A DNA stretch of 64,000 nt from Pseudoxanthomonas sp. SE1 (GTDB taxonomy: Bacteria; Pseudomonadota; Gammaproteobacteria; Xanthomonadales; Xanthomonadaceae), in contig NZ_CP113783.1 of the NCBI RefSeq assembly GCF_029542205.1, forward strand, positions 3,153,001-3,217,000, in the 5' to 3' direction. Numbering within the stretch: the first letter of the stretch is position 1; each line of letters begins with the position of its first letter. Shown in pieces: positions 1 through 9,744 of this stretch. A program made the translations under genes and the position numbers. Under the pieces are notes generated by a model. The model worked only from the letters and a program-made list of their open reading frames with translations. It did not search any database and was not told where the DNA came from.

Positions 1-352
1 GCCTCTGCCCCTTGCGCAGTGCCAGCGTGGCCTCCGCACCGCGCAGCGCAAGGGTGCGGGGCGAACGCTCACGCCACAGCTTGATCGCTTCGCCGGCACG
101 GGCATCGTCCTTGGCCAGCAGCGCAATGCGGGTGGCGCGTTCGGCCAGCCCGGCGTCATCGTCCTGCTCCCGCGCCGCGTCCAGGTACCAGCGCGCGGCA
201 TCCGGCAACTGGCCCGCCTGCAGGGCGAACTCGCCCGCCATCACCGTGGTCAGCGCGTCGTCCTGCCGCTGGCCGGGCGAGGCCGACGATGCGGCCAGCG
301 CCGACGGCATGGCGGCCGCCATCGCCAGCGCGGCAAACAAGGTGCGAATCAT
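1..352 (-). CDS. TPR-type exported protein, N-terminal part (runs off window)
   Basis: Reading leftwards from an ATG at 352 gives an open frame that leaves the window without a stop. It starts with a Sec-type signal peptide (MIRTLFAALAMAAAMPSALA) followed by Ala-rich helical sequence such as 'LQAGQLPDAARWYLDAA' and 'RATRIALLAKDDARAGEAI', the pattern of tetratricopeptide repeats. An in-frame ATG at 361 is an alternative start. The gene is divergent from hemA. In Xanthomonas, as I remember it, this position is held by a TPR protein beside lolB and ispE. Only about 117 residues are visible, so the role is unknown. Confidence 0.7.
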   Translation of the reverse strand, partial: MIRTLFAALAMAAAMPSALAASSASPGQRQDDALTTVMAGEFALQAGQLPDAARWYLDAAREQDDDAGLAERATRIALLAKDDARAGEAIKLWRERSPRTLALRGAEATLALRKGQR

Positions 353-429
353 TTCGGGCATGAACGTCACGTCGGCCGTAAAATGGCGGCCCTGATATGA
401 GCCAGCAGCTTACTGCAAGCGCCTGAACG

Positions 430-1693
430 ATGACGTTGTGGGTCCTCGGATTGAACCACCAGACCGCGCCGGTCGACCTGCGCGAACGGGTGGCGTTCGA
501 CGCCGGCACGGTGCCGCATGCGTTGTCGTCGCTGCGGGCGCTGCCCGATGTGGTCGAAGCCGCCTTGCTGTCCACCTGCAACCGCACCGAGCTGTATGCG
601 GTGGCGGAAGACGGCGACGTGTTGGCGAGCTGGCTGGCCACGCATGCCGAGGGCCTTGAAGGTTACCTCTACCGTCACCGGGATGCGGATGCCGTCCGCC
701 ACCTGTTCCGGGTCGCGACGGGCTTGGATTCGATGGTGCTGGGCGAGCCGCAGATCCTCGGCCAGGTGAAGGATGCCTGGGCCACGGCGCGTGAACACGG
801 CGCGCTGGGCAACCGCCTGGACCGCCTGTTCCAGCAGACCTTCGCCGTCGCCAAGCGCGCACGCACCGACACCCGCGTGGGGGCCAATCCGGTATCCGTC
901 GCCTCGACGGCAGTGCGCCTGGCACAGAACTCCTTCGCCCGCCTCAGCGACTCCACCGTGCTGCTGGTCGGCGCCGGTGAAACCATCGAGCTGGCCGCCA
1001 AGCACCTCAGCGAAGGTCGCGTGCGCCGCCTGCTGGTCGCCAACCGCACGCTCGCGCACGCACAGGAACTGGCCACCCGCCACGGCGGCTACGCCCTGCC
1101 GCTGGCCGAACTGGAGCGCCACCTGGCCGAAGCCGACGTGGTGTTCTCCGCTACCGCTGCGCGCGAACCCGTCGTACTGCAGGCGCAGGTCGCCGCCGCA
1201 CTGGCCAAGCGCAAGCACAAGCCGATGCTGCTGTTCGACCTGGCCGTCCCGCGCGACATCGAGGCATCCGTGGCCGAGTTGCGCGATGCCTACCTCTACA
1301 CGGTCGATGACCTGGAGCGCGCGGTCGAAGACAACCGCCGCAGCCGGCGGGAAGCCGCCGACGCCGCCGAGGCCATCATCGACGTGCAGGTCGGCCGCTT
1401 CATGGAAAGCCTGCTGGCCGGATCCCGCCAGGAACCGCTCAAGCGCCTGCGCGCGCTGGGCGAGTCCACGCGCGAGGACGTACTGGCGAAGGCGCGGCAA
1501 CAACTCGCCAACGGCCGCGAACCGGAGCAGGTACTGGAGTTCCTCGCCCACACGCTGACCAACCGCCTGCTGCACCCGCCCACCGCTGCATTGCGCGAGG
1601 CCGCCGTGAGTGGCGACGCCGAACTGGCGCGCGCCGCCGATCGTCTGTTCCCCGCGCAACCGCCCTACTCCCACCTGAAGAAAGACAAAGACG

Positions 1694-1716
<23 letters not shown>
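430..1716 (+). CDS. hemA: Glutamyl-tRNA reductase
   Basis: The protein converts glutamyl-tRNA(Glu) to glutamate-1-semialdehyde with NADPH, the first committed step of C5-pathway tetrapyrrole synthesis. The 428-residue length is normal for the family. The N-terminus [20 protein letters not shown] is diagnostic. The catalytic cysteine is Cys50 in '[11 protein letters not shown]'. An NADPH-binding region '[17 protein letters not shown]' lies near residue 180, and the C-terminal helical dimerisation domain follows. The last 23 bases overlap prfA, so the two are co-transcribed and probably translationally coupled, the classical hemA-prfA arrangement. The ATG start follows directly on the divergent promoter region shared with the TPR gene. 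Confidence 0.97.
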
Positions 1717-2775
<1,059 letters not shown>

Positions 2776-2779
<4 letters not shown>

Positions 2780-3222
2780 CGACGGTGGTCCGCCGGACGG
2801 GACTGACGCACCTGGACGTCGTCGCCCGCCTGTTCGACCACTACCGCGGCTTCTACGGTCAGCCCTCGGACCCGGCATTGGCACGGGATTTCATCCGCGA
2901 GCGGATGGAGCGCGACGAGTCCGTCATCCTGCTGGCGTGGGTAGACGACGCGGCCGTCGGCTTCACCCAGTTGTATCCCGCCTTTTCTTCCGTCAGCGCG
3001 TCGCGGGTCTGGATCCTCAACGACCTGCTCGTACTGCCGGAGGCGCGCCGCAAGGGCGTTGCGCGCGCATTGCTGTCGGCCGCTGCCGATTTCGCGCACG
3101 CCGACGGAGCGTTGCGGCTGGAACTGGAAACCGACCACGACAACGCCACCGCACAGGCGCTCTACCGCGCGATGGGCTGGGTGCCGTACGACGGCACGCT
3201 GCGTTTCCGCCTGCCGCTCTAG
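2776..3222 (+). CDS. GNAT-family N-acetyltransferase
   Basis: A 148-residue protein starting at an ATG that overlaps the prfA stop codon (ATGA). It shows the GNAT core: '[19 protein letters not shown]' is the beta4/acetyl-CoA pyrophosphate-binding (R/Q-x-x-G-x-G/A) region near residues 75-95, and '[17 protein letters not shown]' is motif B near the C-terminus. It should transfer an acetyl group from acetyl-CoA to an amine, but the substrate cannot be told from sequence. Translational coupling to prfA raises the possibility of a translation-related target, which is inference only. Confidence 0.9.
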
Positions 3223-3251
3223 CCTGCACGACGTGGGAGCCTGCTTCCCCG

Positions 3252-3313
3252 ATGTGGGAGCGACCAAATTCGCGACATGGGTGCGCCGTTCGCGACGGGC
3301 GTCACTCCCACAT
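3252..3313. repeat. REP-like imperfect palindrome (GTGGGAGCGAC family)
   Basis: Two arms, ATGTGGGAGCGACC... on the left and its imperfect complement ...GTCACTCCCACAT on the right, enclose about 14 bases. Both arms end in TCGCGA sequence. The arms resemble the perfect inverted repeat at 46664-46742. A lone half-copy (GTGGGAGC) lies just upstream near 3234. Repeats of this kind sit between genes throughout Xanthomonadaceae. This one fills most of the 204-base gap after the acetyltransferase gene and may serve as a 3'-end stabiliser or terminator. Confidence 0.75.
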
Positions 3314-3426
3314 GCATCGCGCGTAGTGCAAGGCTTGTCGTGCGCTGTCGATGCTCGCTAGGCTGCCGTCCATGATCGCCACCACGCCCCCCAGCGCCAC
3401 CTGCTCCCTCAAGCCAGGCGGTCGCG

Positions 3427-5151
3427 GTGACCGTTGACGATCCACGCGACGAGCGCGCGCGATTGCAGCTGCACGTACGGCAGGCGCCGCAGGACTTCAT
3501 CGCGTGGGTCATGCTGTCGGATGCCGAGCTGGACCACGGTGATACGGACGCAGGCCGGCGTGCCGCCGAGCGCGCACTGGATCTGCGCCCGCGCCACCCG
3601 GAAGCCCTCGCGCGTCTCGGCCGCAGCCACTGGTTGTCGGGTCGGCACGCGCAGGCGGCACAGGCATTGAGCGAGGCGGCTGCGCAGGCGCCCCAGCACC
3701 CGGGCATCGCGCTGTGGCTCGGCCATGCCCTCGAAGACGCCGGTGACGCCGAGTCCGCCGCGCAGGCCTACGAGCAGGCCTACCGGCTGCTGCCGGGCGA
3801 GCCCATGTTCGCCGCCCACCTGTTGAACTGGCGCCGCAAACTCTGCGACTGGCGTGACCTCGATGCGCTGTCGGCGCAGGTGCGGCGCGCCGTGCGCGAG
3901 GGTCGCGGCGTGGTGGAGCCGTTCGCCTTCCTCAGCGAAGACGCCACCCCGCAGGAGCAGCTGGCATGCGCACGGCAACGGGCACAGGCGCTGGCGTCGG
4001 TCGTCCGTCCGCTGCCGCCCGCATCGCCCGCGACGGAAGACGCGCCGCTGCGCCTGGGCTTCCTGTCCAATGGCTTCGGCGCGCATCCCACCGGTCTGCT
4101 GACGGTGGCGTTCTTCGAAGCCCTGCAGGCGCACGCCACGGTATCCACGCACCTGTTCGCCCTCACGCCCGACGATGGCAGCCCCATCCGCCAACGGCTG
4201 GCGACGGCGACGCACCTGTACGATCTCGCGAGCCTCCCGCATGCGCGCATCGCGCAGGCCATCCGCGACCAGCGCATCGACGTGCTCTACGACCTGCGCG
4301 GCTGGGGTGGGGGCGGCACGCCGGAAGTGCTGGCCATGCGGCCCGCGCCCGTGCAGGTCAATTGGCTGGCCTATCCCGGCACCTCCGGTGCGCCGTGGAT
4401 CGACTACGTGCTGGCGGATCGCTTCGCCTTGCCCGAGGCGTTGGTGCCGGCGTACAGCGAAGCCGTCGCCTACCTGCCCGGCGCCTTCCAACCGTCCGAT
4501 ACGCGTCGCACGCTCGACACGCCACCCCCGCGCGAGGCCTGCGGCCTTCCCGGCACCGGCGTGGTCTACGCCTGCTTCAACAACAGCTACAAGGTGAACG
4601 CTCGCAGCCTGGCCCGGATGCTCGACATACTGGCGAACGTCGACGACAGCGTGCTGTGGCTGCTCTCCGGCCCGGGGCGGGCCGACGACCGCCTGCGCAC
4701 AGCGGCGCAGGCGCGCGGCGTGGATCCGGCGCGCCTGGTGTTCACGCGCAAGCTGCCGCATGCGGAGTACCTGGCGCGCTACCGGCATGCGGACCTGTTC
4801 CTCGACACGCACCCCTACAACGCGCACACCACCGCGTCCGACGCGCTGTGGGCAGGCTGCCCGGCACTGACCTGCCCGGGTGAGACGTTCGCGGCACGCG
4901 TCGCAGGCAGCCTCAACCATCATCTCGGCCTTCACGAGATGAACGTGACCGACGACGAGGCCTTCGTCGCGACAGGGATCCGGCTGGGCCGCGATGCCGC
5001 GGCACGCACGGACCTGCGCGTGCGCCTGCAGGCCGCGATCGCGCACGCGCCGCTGTTCGACATGCCGCGGTTCGCGGAAGGCTTCGCCGACGTCGCCTGG
5101 CGCATGGCTGACCGGCACCGCAAGGGGCTGCCACCCGCGCCGCTCGGCTGA
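3427..5151 (+). CDS. TPR and O-GlcNAc transferase-like glycosyltransferase (GT41/SPINDLY type)
   Basis: A 574-residue cytoplasmic protein. Residues about 20-130 are TPR-like helices ('AAERALDLRPRHPEALARLG'). Residues about 205-560 carry the GT41 catalytic region: 'LGFLSNGFGAHPTG', 'RPAPVQVNWLAYPGTSG', 'FNNSYKVN' and 'HTTASDALWAGCPALT', all hallmark segments of bacterial O-GlcNAc-transferase homologues. The most likely role is O-glycosylation of a protein using a nucleotide sugar. The acceptor is unknown, and no flagellin or adhesin gene is near. The start is the GTG at 3427, because no in-frame ATG precedes the conserved sequence. Confidence 0.85.
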   Translation: MTVDDPRDERARLQLHVRQAPQDFIAWVMLSDAELDHGDTDAGRRAAERALDLRPRHPEALARLGRSHWLSGRHAQAAQALSEAAAQAPQHPGIALWLGHALEDAGDAESAAQAYEQAYRLLPGEPMFAAHLLNWRRKLCDWRDLDALSAQVRRAVREGRGVVEPFAFLSEDATPQEQLACARQRAQALASVVRPLPPASPATEDAPLRLGFLSNGFGAHPTGLLTVAFFEALQAHATVSTHLFALTPDDGSPIRQRLATATHLYDLASLPHARIAQAIRDQRIDVLYDLRGWGGGGTPEVLAMRPAPVQVNWLAYPGTSGAPWIDYVLADRFALPEALVPAYSEAVAYLPGAFQPSDTRRTLDTPPPREACGLPGTGVVYACFNNSYKVNARSLARMLDILANVDDSVLWLLSGPGRADDRLRTAAQARGVDPARLVFTRKLPHAEYLARYRHADLFLDTHPYNAHTTASDALWAGCPALTCPGETFAARVAGSLNHHLGLHEMNVTDDEAFVATGIRLGRDAAARTDLRVRLQAAIAHAPLFDMPRFAEGFADVAWRMADRHRKGLPPAPLG

Positions 5152-5176
5152 CCCGCGATTGCGCTACCCTTCGGGC

Positions 5177-5695
5177 ATGAGCCATGCCGACGCCTTGATC
5201 CCGTTGCACCTGTGCGTGCTGACCGTCTCCGACAGCCGCACACTCGCCGAGGATCGCTCCGGCGACTACCTCGCCGAGGCGCTCGCGCAGGAAGGACACC
5301 ACCTGCATGACCGCGCGCTGCTGCCCGACGACCGTTACCGCCTGCGCGCGCAGGTCTCGCAGTGGATCGCCGATCCCGCAGTCGACGGCATCCTGGTGAC
5401 CGGCGGCACCGGCTTCACGGGTCGCGACTCCACGCCGGAAGCCCTGCTCCCGCTGCTGGACAAGGAAATGCCGGGCTTCGGCGAACTGTTCCGGCACGTC
5501 AGCGTCGCGGAGATCGGCACGTCATCGCTGCAGTCGCGCGCGTTCGCCGGGCTCGCCAACCAGACCTTCCTGTTCTGCCTGCCGGGTTCCACCTCGGCCT
5601 GCCGCACGGCGTGGGAGAAGATCATCCGCGCCCAACTCGACGCACGCACACGGCCCTGCAACCTGGCCACGCTGCGCCCCCGCCTGAAGGAATGA
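5177..5695 (+). CDS. moaB: Molybdenum cofactor biosynthesis protein B
   Basis: A 172-residue protein of the MoaB/Mog family, which acts on molybdopterin in molybdenum cofactor synthesis. Family signatures are 'LTVSDSRTLAEDRSGD' at the N-terminus and 'GILVTGGTGFTGRDSTPEAL', the pterin-binding TGGTG loop. 'LFCLPGSTSACRTAWEKII' lies near the C-terminus. The ATG at 5177 is chosen because it directly precedes the conserved start MSHADALIPLHL. An HTH gene follows after 16 bases on the same strand and may be co-transcribed. No other moa or moe gene is in the window. Confidence 0.93.
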   Translation: MSHADALIPLHLCVLTVSDSRTLAEDRSGDYLAEALAQEGHHLHDRALLPDDRYRLRAQVSQWIADPAVDGILVTGGTGFTGRDSTPEALLPLLDKEMPGFGELFRHVSVAEIGTSSLQSRAFAGLANQTFLFCLPGSTSACRTAWEKIIRAQLDARTRPCNLATLRPRLKE

Positions 5696-5711
5696 GCAAG
5701 GAGAGCCCGCC

Positions 5712-6047
5712 ATGTCGCTCGATGCCACCCTGCGCCTGCTGACCAAGGCCAGCGGCCTGACCGCCGCCGATCTCGCCGCCGCCATCCCGCGCGCCGGCGT
5801 GGCCACGGTGAAATCGTGGCTGGCCGGCGAGAAGCTGCCCGGCGGCGACCAGCTCGCCGCCCTGGCACGTGCCTTCGGCGTTCCCGCAGGCGCGCTGCTG
5901 TCGGAACTGGCGACGACGCTGGACCCCGCACGCACACGGGGCGAGCACGACCTGCTGGCCGCCTACCGCGCCCTCAACACCCGCCAGCAAGGCGCCTTGC
6001 TGGAAGTCGCACGCGGCATGGCAGGCCATGCCCGCCGCAAACGCTGA
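5712..6047 (+). CDS. XRE-like helix-turn-helix protein
   Basis: A 111-residue protein with one N-terminal Cro/CI-type helix-turn-helix: 'LTAADLAAAIPRAGVATVKS' and 'WLAGEKLPGGDQLAALARAF' at about residues 15-60. A short helical tail follows that contains 'LNTRQQGALLEVARGMA'. A good ribosome-binding sequence (AAGGAGAG) precedes the ATG at 5712. It lies between moaB and ppk2 on the same strand and may regulate its neighbours, which is inference from position. No ligand or partner domain is present. Confidence 0.8.
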   Translation: MSLDATLRLLTKASGLTAADLAAAIPRAGVATVKSWLAGEKLPGGDQLAALARAFGVPAGALLSELATTLDPARTRGEHDLLAAYRALNTRQQGALLEVARGMAGHARRKR

Positions 6048-6074
6048 ATCCCCCGCCACCGCACAGGACACGCG

Positions 6075-6854
6075 ATGAAGACCCTCAAACGCAAGGACTA
6101 CGAAGACCGGCTCAAGCCCCTGCAACTCGAACTGGCGGCGATGGCACGCTGGGCGTCGCACTGCGGCGCCCGCATCGTGGTGGTGATGGAAGGCCGCGAC
6201 ACCGCCGGCAAGGGCGGCGCCATCGGCGCGATCACCGAACACCTCAACCCACGCCAATGCCGCGTGGTGGCACTGCCGAAACCCAGCGAACGCGAAGCCA
6301 CGCAGTGGTACTTCCAGCGCTACATCACACACCTGCCGGCCGCCGGCGAGATCGTGCTGTTCGACCGCAGCTGGTACAACCGCGCCGGTGTCGAGAAGGT
6401 GATGGGTTACTGCACCGATGAACAACACGCGCGATTCCTCGCACAGGCGCCGGTGTTCGAGAAAGGCATCACCGACGACGGCATCCTGCTGTTCAAGTAC
6501 TGGCTGTGCGTGGACCAGGCCCAGCAGGAGGAGCGCTTCGCCGAACGCGCCGACGAGCCACTGAAGAGCTGGAAGCTGTCGCCGATCGACCTGAAAGCGC
6601 GCGAGAAATACGCCGACTACACCGCCGCGCGCGAAGCGATGCTCAAGGCGACGCACACGCAGCATGCGCCGTGGACACTGGTCGACTTCAACGACCAGCG
6701 CAGCGGCCGCCTCACCCTGATCCGCGACCTGCTGGACCGCCTGCCTGATACGCAGGTACCGCTGGAACCGCTGGGCCTGCCCCCATTGAAGGGCAAGCTG
6801 CACAAGGAACGCTACGGCGTGCTCAAGCCGATCAAGCCGCGCCGCGGCGGCTGA
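6075..6854 (+). CDS. ppk2: Polyphosphate kinase 2
   Basis: A 259-residue single-domain PPK2 that transfers phosphate between polyphosphate and nucleotides. The Walker A motif is 'EGRDTAGKGGAIGAI' (about residues 39-53) and the Walker B/lid region is 'VLFDRSWYNRAGVEKVMGYC'. The C-terminal 'WKLSPIDLKAREKYADY' and 'HAPWTLVDFNDQ' are also family-conserved. One domain of this length fits class I PPK2. It follows the HTH gene by 27 bases, and a small exported protein gene begins 3 bases after its stop, so the genes probably form one transcript. Confidence 0.95.
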   Translation: MKTLKRKDYEDRLKPLQLELAAMARWASHCGARIVVVMEGRDTAGKGGAIGAITEHLNPRQCRVVALPKPSEREATQWYFQRYITHLPAAGEIVLFDRSWYNRAGVEKVMGYCTDEQHARFLAQAPVFEKGITDDGILLFKYWLCVDQAQQEERFAERADEPLKSWKLSPIDLKAREKYADYTAAREAMLKATHTQHAPWTLVDFNDQRSGRLTLIRDLLDRLPDTQVPLEPLGLPPLKGKLHKERYGVLKPIKPRRGG

Positions 6855-6857
6855 TCG

Positions 6858-7262
6858 ATGCGATCGGCACTGATGGCCACGCTGTGGCTGGTCTCCGCGC
6901 CCGCGATGGCGCAGGACGCCGCCACGACCACGGACCCAGCCGCGACGACGCTGGACACCCTCACCGTGCGGCCGGACCCGGAAGAAGTGGTGGACCTCTA
7001 CCGCTTCGAGAATCCCGTCGACGTCGCACCCACGGTATTCAGCCGTCGCTGGAAGGAACCGACCAGCCTGGAACAACTCGGCAAGAACGGCGGCATCGTG
7101 CCCGTCCTCGTCGGGCTGGCCGCACAACAGGTGCAGAAGGGTGCGCGGAAGATCCCCGGGTGGAAAGAACCGGAGCAACCGGCGACCGCGCGGCCACCAC
7201 CACTGGACGACCAGCAGGCCGCGCGCGCCCTGCGCCTGCACAATGCAGGCGACCAGCCCTAG
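6858..7262 (+). CDS. Small exported protein of unknown function
   Basis: A 134-residue protein with a Sec signal peptide (MRSALMATLWLVSAPAMAQD, cleavage after AMA). The mature part has no recognised domain. It includes 'LTVRPDPEEVVDLYRFENP' and 'GIVPVLVGLAAQQVQKG', and its C-terminus is Pro-rich. It begins only 3 bases after the ppk2 stop codon and is probably translated from the same message. The family looks lineage-specific. The periplasmic location is inferred from the signal peptide, and no function is claimed. Confidence 0.75.
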   Translation: MRSALMATLWLVSAPAMAQDAATTTDPAATTLDTLTVRPDPEEVVDLYRFENPVDVAPTVFSRRWKEPTSLEQLGKNGGIVPVLVGLAAQQVQKGARKIPGWKEPEQPATARPPPLDDQQAARALRLHNAGDQP

Positions 7263-7284
7263 GCCATCGCTGATTCACTGACCT

Positions 7285-7419
7285 CGTTCGTGGTGAAACC
7301 GTCAAAGACTCAGGGCGTGGTGAACCTGTCGAAGACGCCGTTCGCGGTGGGCTTGTCGTGGACCCCGCTCATGGTGAGCCTGTCGTAGATCCCGTTCGTG
7401 GTGAGCCTGTCGAACCACG
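7285..7419. repeat. Five tandem copies of a degenerate 27-bp repeat
   Basis: Five units start at 7285, 7312, 7339, 7366 and 7393, exactly 27 bases apart. Each carries the core (C/G)(T/C/A)GGTG(A/G)...(C/T)TGTCG or a close variant, for example GTGGTGAACCTGTCGAAGAC in the second unit. No reading frame of note crosses the array. It occupies the intergenic space between the small exported protein and the convergent acylphosphatase gene. The unit resembles a dispersed sequence common between genes in Xanthomonadaceae, but tandem multiplication with strict spacing is less usual. Confidence 0.85.
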
Positions 7420-7470
7420 CTCCCTGCGTTGAATCTGCAGATCAAGACGACCCCGCTTTGCCGTGAAAAG

Positions 7471-7497
7471 CGTGGTTCGACGAGCTCACCACGAAGG
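7471..7497 (-). repeat. Inverted sixth copy of the 27-bp repeat
   Basis: The sequence CGTGGTTCGACGAGCTCACC and the seven bases after it are the reverse complement of the fifth tandem unit at 7393-7419, with only a few mismatches. The two together can fold into a long hairpin with a loop of about 51 bases, which could act as a transcription stop between the two convergent genes. Confidence 0.8.
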
Positions 7498-7554
7498 GAT
7501 CCGAACGGCTACGCTTGCCTGATCGTGATCCCGCGTTTCCCCGGCTCGACCCGA

Positions 7555-7821
7555 TCAGCCCGTGACAAACCCGTCGTTCACCGGGCCCATCCACACCCCA
7601 CGCACGACCGCGTCCACGCGCGCGGCGGGTGGTCCCTGGCGAAGCCACGCCTCCAGCGCATCGAGTGCCGTCGCATCGCCCTGGGCGATCACTTCCACGC
7701 GTCCGTCCGCAAGGTTGGTGGCGCGACCGCTCAGCCCCAGATCGAATGCGCGCTCTCGCGTGGACGCGCGGAAGAACACGCCCTGCACCTTGCCGCTGAC
7801 CAGGAAGCGCGCCGCCGCCAT
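7555..7821 (-). CDS. acyP: Acylphosphatase
   Basis: An 88-residue enzyme hydrolysing carboxyl-phosphate bonds such as acetyl phosphate. The acylphosphatase signature 1 is 'VSGKVQGVFFRASTRERA', with the phosphate-binding Arg in the FFR segment. The conserved Asn is in 'GRATNLADGRVEV'. Length is typical. Its ATG overlaps the stop codon of the upstream thioredoxin-lipoprotein gene (TGATG), and both follow the YihY gene, so the three are one minus-strand operon. Confidence 0.95.
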   Translation of the reverse strand: MAAARFLVSGKVQGVFFRASTRERAFDLGLSGRATNLADGRVEVIAQGDATALDALEAWLRQGPPAARVDAVVRGVWMGPVNDGFVTG

Positions 7822-8393
7822 CAGGCCTTCGCTGCCGGACCGCCCGCCGCCGCGATGGCCGCCGCGATCTCCTTGCCGGTCACCGGGCCGAGGAACTGCT
7901 TGGCGACCTTGCCGTCCGGCGCGATCAGGTACGTGAGCGGCAGGCCGCGCGGCGTGGCGAAATCGGCCGGGGGGTTGTACACATCGAGGATGGCGATCGG
8001 ATACACCACCGGCCGTTCGGCCAGGAAGGCCTTCAGCTCATCTGTTTCGATTTCCTCGTACGCCAGTCCGATCACCTCGATGTGCTCGTTGTCCCTGTCC
8101 AGCGCGGAAAGATCGGGCATCTCCTTCAGACAGGGCGCGCACCAGGTGGCCCAGAAATTCACCACCACCCATTTCCCGCGGCGCGTGGCCAGCGTGTAAT
8201 CGGCACCGTCGAGTGTCTTAACCTGCAGCGCCGGGACGTCCGCGGTGCGGTCGGCGGGCTTCTCGGCGGCTGGGTCCACCGACTGCACATGCGCTTCGAT
8301 CGCCGGTTCCGCCACCTCGGCGGGGGCCGACCCTGCGTTGCACGCGGCCAACAGCAGGATGGCAGCCAGCGAAAGGGAGGGAACGGACTTCAT
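7821..8393 (-). CDS. TlpA/ResA-type thioredoxin-fold lipoprotein
   Basis: A 190-residue lipoprotein (lipobox LLAAC, Cys18) with a thioredoxin fold. The redox motif is WATWCAPC (Cys85, Cys88), and a cis-Pro is expected in 'TPRGLPLTYLIAPDGKVAK'. Proteins of this type face the periplasm and keep cysteines reduced, often for cytochrome c maturation or protection from oxidation. The N-terminal 54 residues after the lipobox are a low-complexity linker. The gene overlaps the acylphosphatase gene downstream and the YihY gene upstream. No ccm genes are near, so the client is unknown. Confidence 0.9.
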   Translation of the reverse strand: MKSVPSLSLAAILLLAACNAGSAPAEVAEPAIEAHVQSVDPAAEKPADRTADVPALQVKTLDGADYTLATRRGKWVVVNFWATWCAPCLKEMPDLSALDRDNEHIEVIGLAYEEIETDELKAFLAERPVVYPIAILDVYNPPADFATPRGLPLTYLIAPDGKVAKQFLGPVTGKEIAAAIAAAGGPAAKA

Positions 8394-9667
8394 GCGGGCT
8401 CCTGGTGGGATTCGGTGAACAGATCGCTGACGCGTTTCTTCAGCAGTTCGCGCAAGGGCATGCGCAGGTCGTCCAGCGCACGGCGCGCCGCGCAGCCCAA
8501 GGCATCATCGTGGAACGGCAGATGCGCCTCCGCAACGGGAATACGCAACTGGCAGGCTTCGTACAGGTCGCACAGGGTCAGGTCGTCCAGGTCGCGTGCC
8601 AGCAGCCACTCGCCTTCCTCGTCACGGCGCAGCAGGTTGATCTCGGACAGCTGGCCCAGCATCTGCTGGATCAGCGAATCGGTCAGCATCGGCTCCAGGG
8701 CGAGGATCTGGTCGCTGTGCAGGCCGCGCCCCTTCTCGCGCGCCTGCGCGAAGCGCCCCAACATGCGCAGCAAGCCATAGATCTCGTAGCCCAGCGGCAA
8801 CCGCAACGCGACCGGCTGGTAACGGAACGCGGCCATGCCCGACGCCAGCGACGCGCCCAACAGCACCGCAATCCAGCACAGGTAGATCCACAGCAGCAGG
8901 ATCGGCGCGGCCGCCACCGCACCATAGATCTTCTGGTAGGTATTGAAGCTGCCCAGGTAGGCGCCCAGGCCCCACTTCGCCAGTTCCAGCAACACGGTCG
9001 CCAGCAATGCGCCCGCCATCGCATAGCGCCACTTGATGGTCCGGTGCGGCACCACGCGGTAGATCACCACGATGGCCGCCAGTTCGATCAGTACCGGCGC
9101 CACGCTCAGCGACAGCGTCTGCAGCCAACGCCCCCCGCTGGTCGCGAACACCGGCAAGGCGTAGAAACGCGCGGACAATGCCAGCGATGCCGCGGCCATC
9201 AGCGCGCCCAGCGTCAGCACCGTCCAGTAGACCAGGAAGCGCGACAGCTTCGGCCGCGCGCTGCGCACGCGCCAGATGCGGTTGAACGTGGCCTCGATGC
9301 TGTTGAGCGTGATCAGCAGCGACGCCACCAGCGCGATCACGCCCACCGCAGTCAACTTGCCCGTGTTGGCGAGGAAGCCGTCCAGCTTCTCCTTCAAACT
9401 GACCGCCGCCCCCGGCAGGAAATTGGCGAAGATGTAGTCGCGCAGCTGCGCGCTCCACTCCTGGAACACGGGGAACGCCGACAGCACGCCGAACACCACC
9501 ATCGCCAGCGGCACCAGCGCGAACAGCGTGGTGTAGGCCAGCGAACCGGCGGCCTGGAACAGGCGGTCGTCGAGGAAGCGCTTGGCCAGGAAGCGGAAGA
9601 ACGTGCCCATGCGCGCGCGGTCGCGCATGCGTTCTGTCCAGCGGTTCAACGAGTCCAGTGGCTCCAT
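8390..9667 (-). CDS. YihY/BrkB-family inner membrane protein
   Basis: A 425-residue membrane protein. The family's N-terminal signature 'RFLDDRLFQAAGSLAYTTLF' is followed by about six hydrophobic segments, including 'AVGVIALVASLLITLNSIEA', 'VYWTVLTLGALMAAASLALS' and 'AAAPILLLWIYLCWIAVLLG'. A soluble C-terminal domain of about 130 residues follows and looks winged-helix-like ('MLTDSLIQQMLGQLSEINLL'). The old ribonuclease BN label for this family is not supported. It is the first gene of a three-gene minus-strand operon and is divergent from wrbA. The biochemical role is unknown. Confidence 0.9.
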   Translation of the reverse strand: MEPLDSLNRWTERMRDRARMGTFFRFLAKRFLDDRLFQAAGSLAYTTLFALVPLAMVVFGVLSAFPVFQEWSAQLRDYIFANFLPGAAVSLKEKLDGFLANTGKLTAVGVIALVASLLITLNSIEATFNRIWRVRSARPKLSRFLVYWTVLTLGALMAAASLALSARFYALPVFATSGGRWLQTLSLSVAPVLIELAAIVVIYRVVPHRTIKWRYAMAGALLATVLLELAKWGLGAYLGSFNTYQKIYGAVAAAPILLLWIYLCWIAVLLGASLASGMAAFRYQPVALRLPLGYEIYGLLRMLGRFAQAREKGRGLHSDQILALEPMLTDSLIQQMLGQLSEINLLRRDEEGEWLLARDLDDLTLCDLYEACQLRIPVAEAHLPFHDDALGCAARRALDDLRMPLRELLKKRVSDLFTESHQEPA

Positions 9668-9744
9668 GGGCGGAAGGGTAACCGATGCGTCATGGAGGCG
9701 ACATCGCCGATACTAGGCACTTCCCCGGTGACGAAGACGGTCCG

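Noticed and set aside
7285..7497. Repeat array considered as a CRISPR
   Set aside because: Units are contiguous with no spacers and are degenerate, and no cas genes are present.
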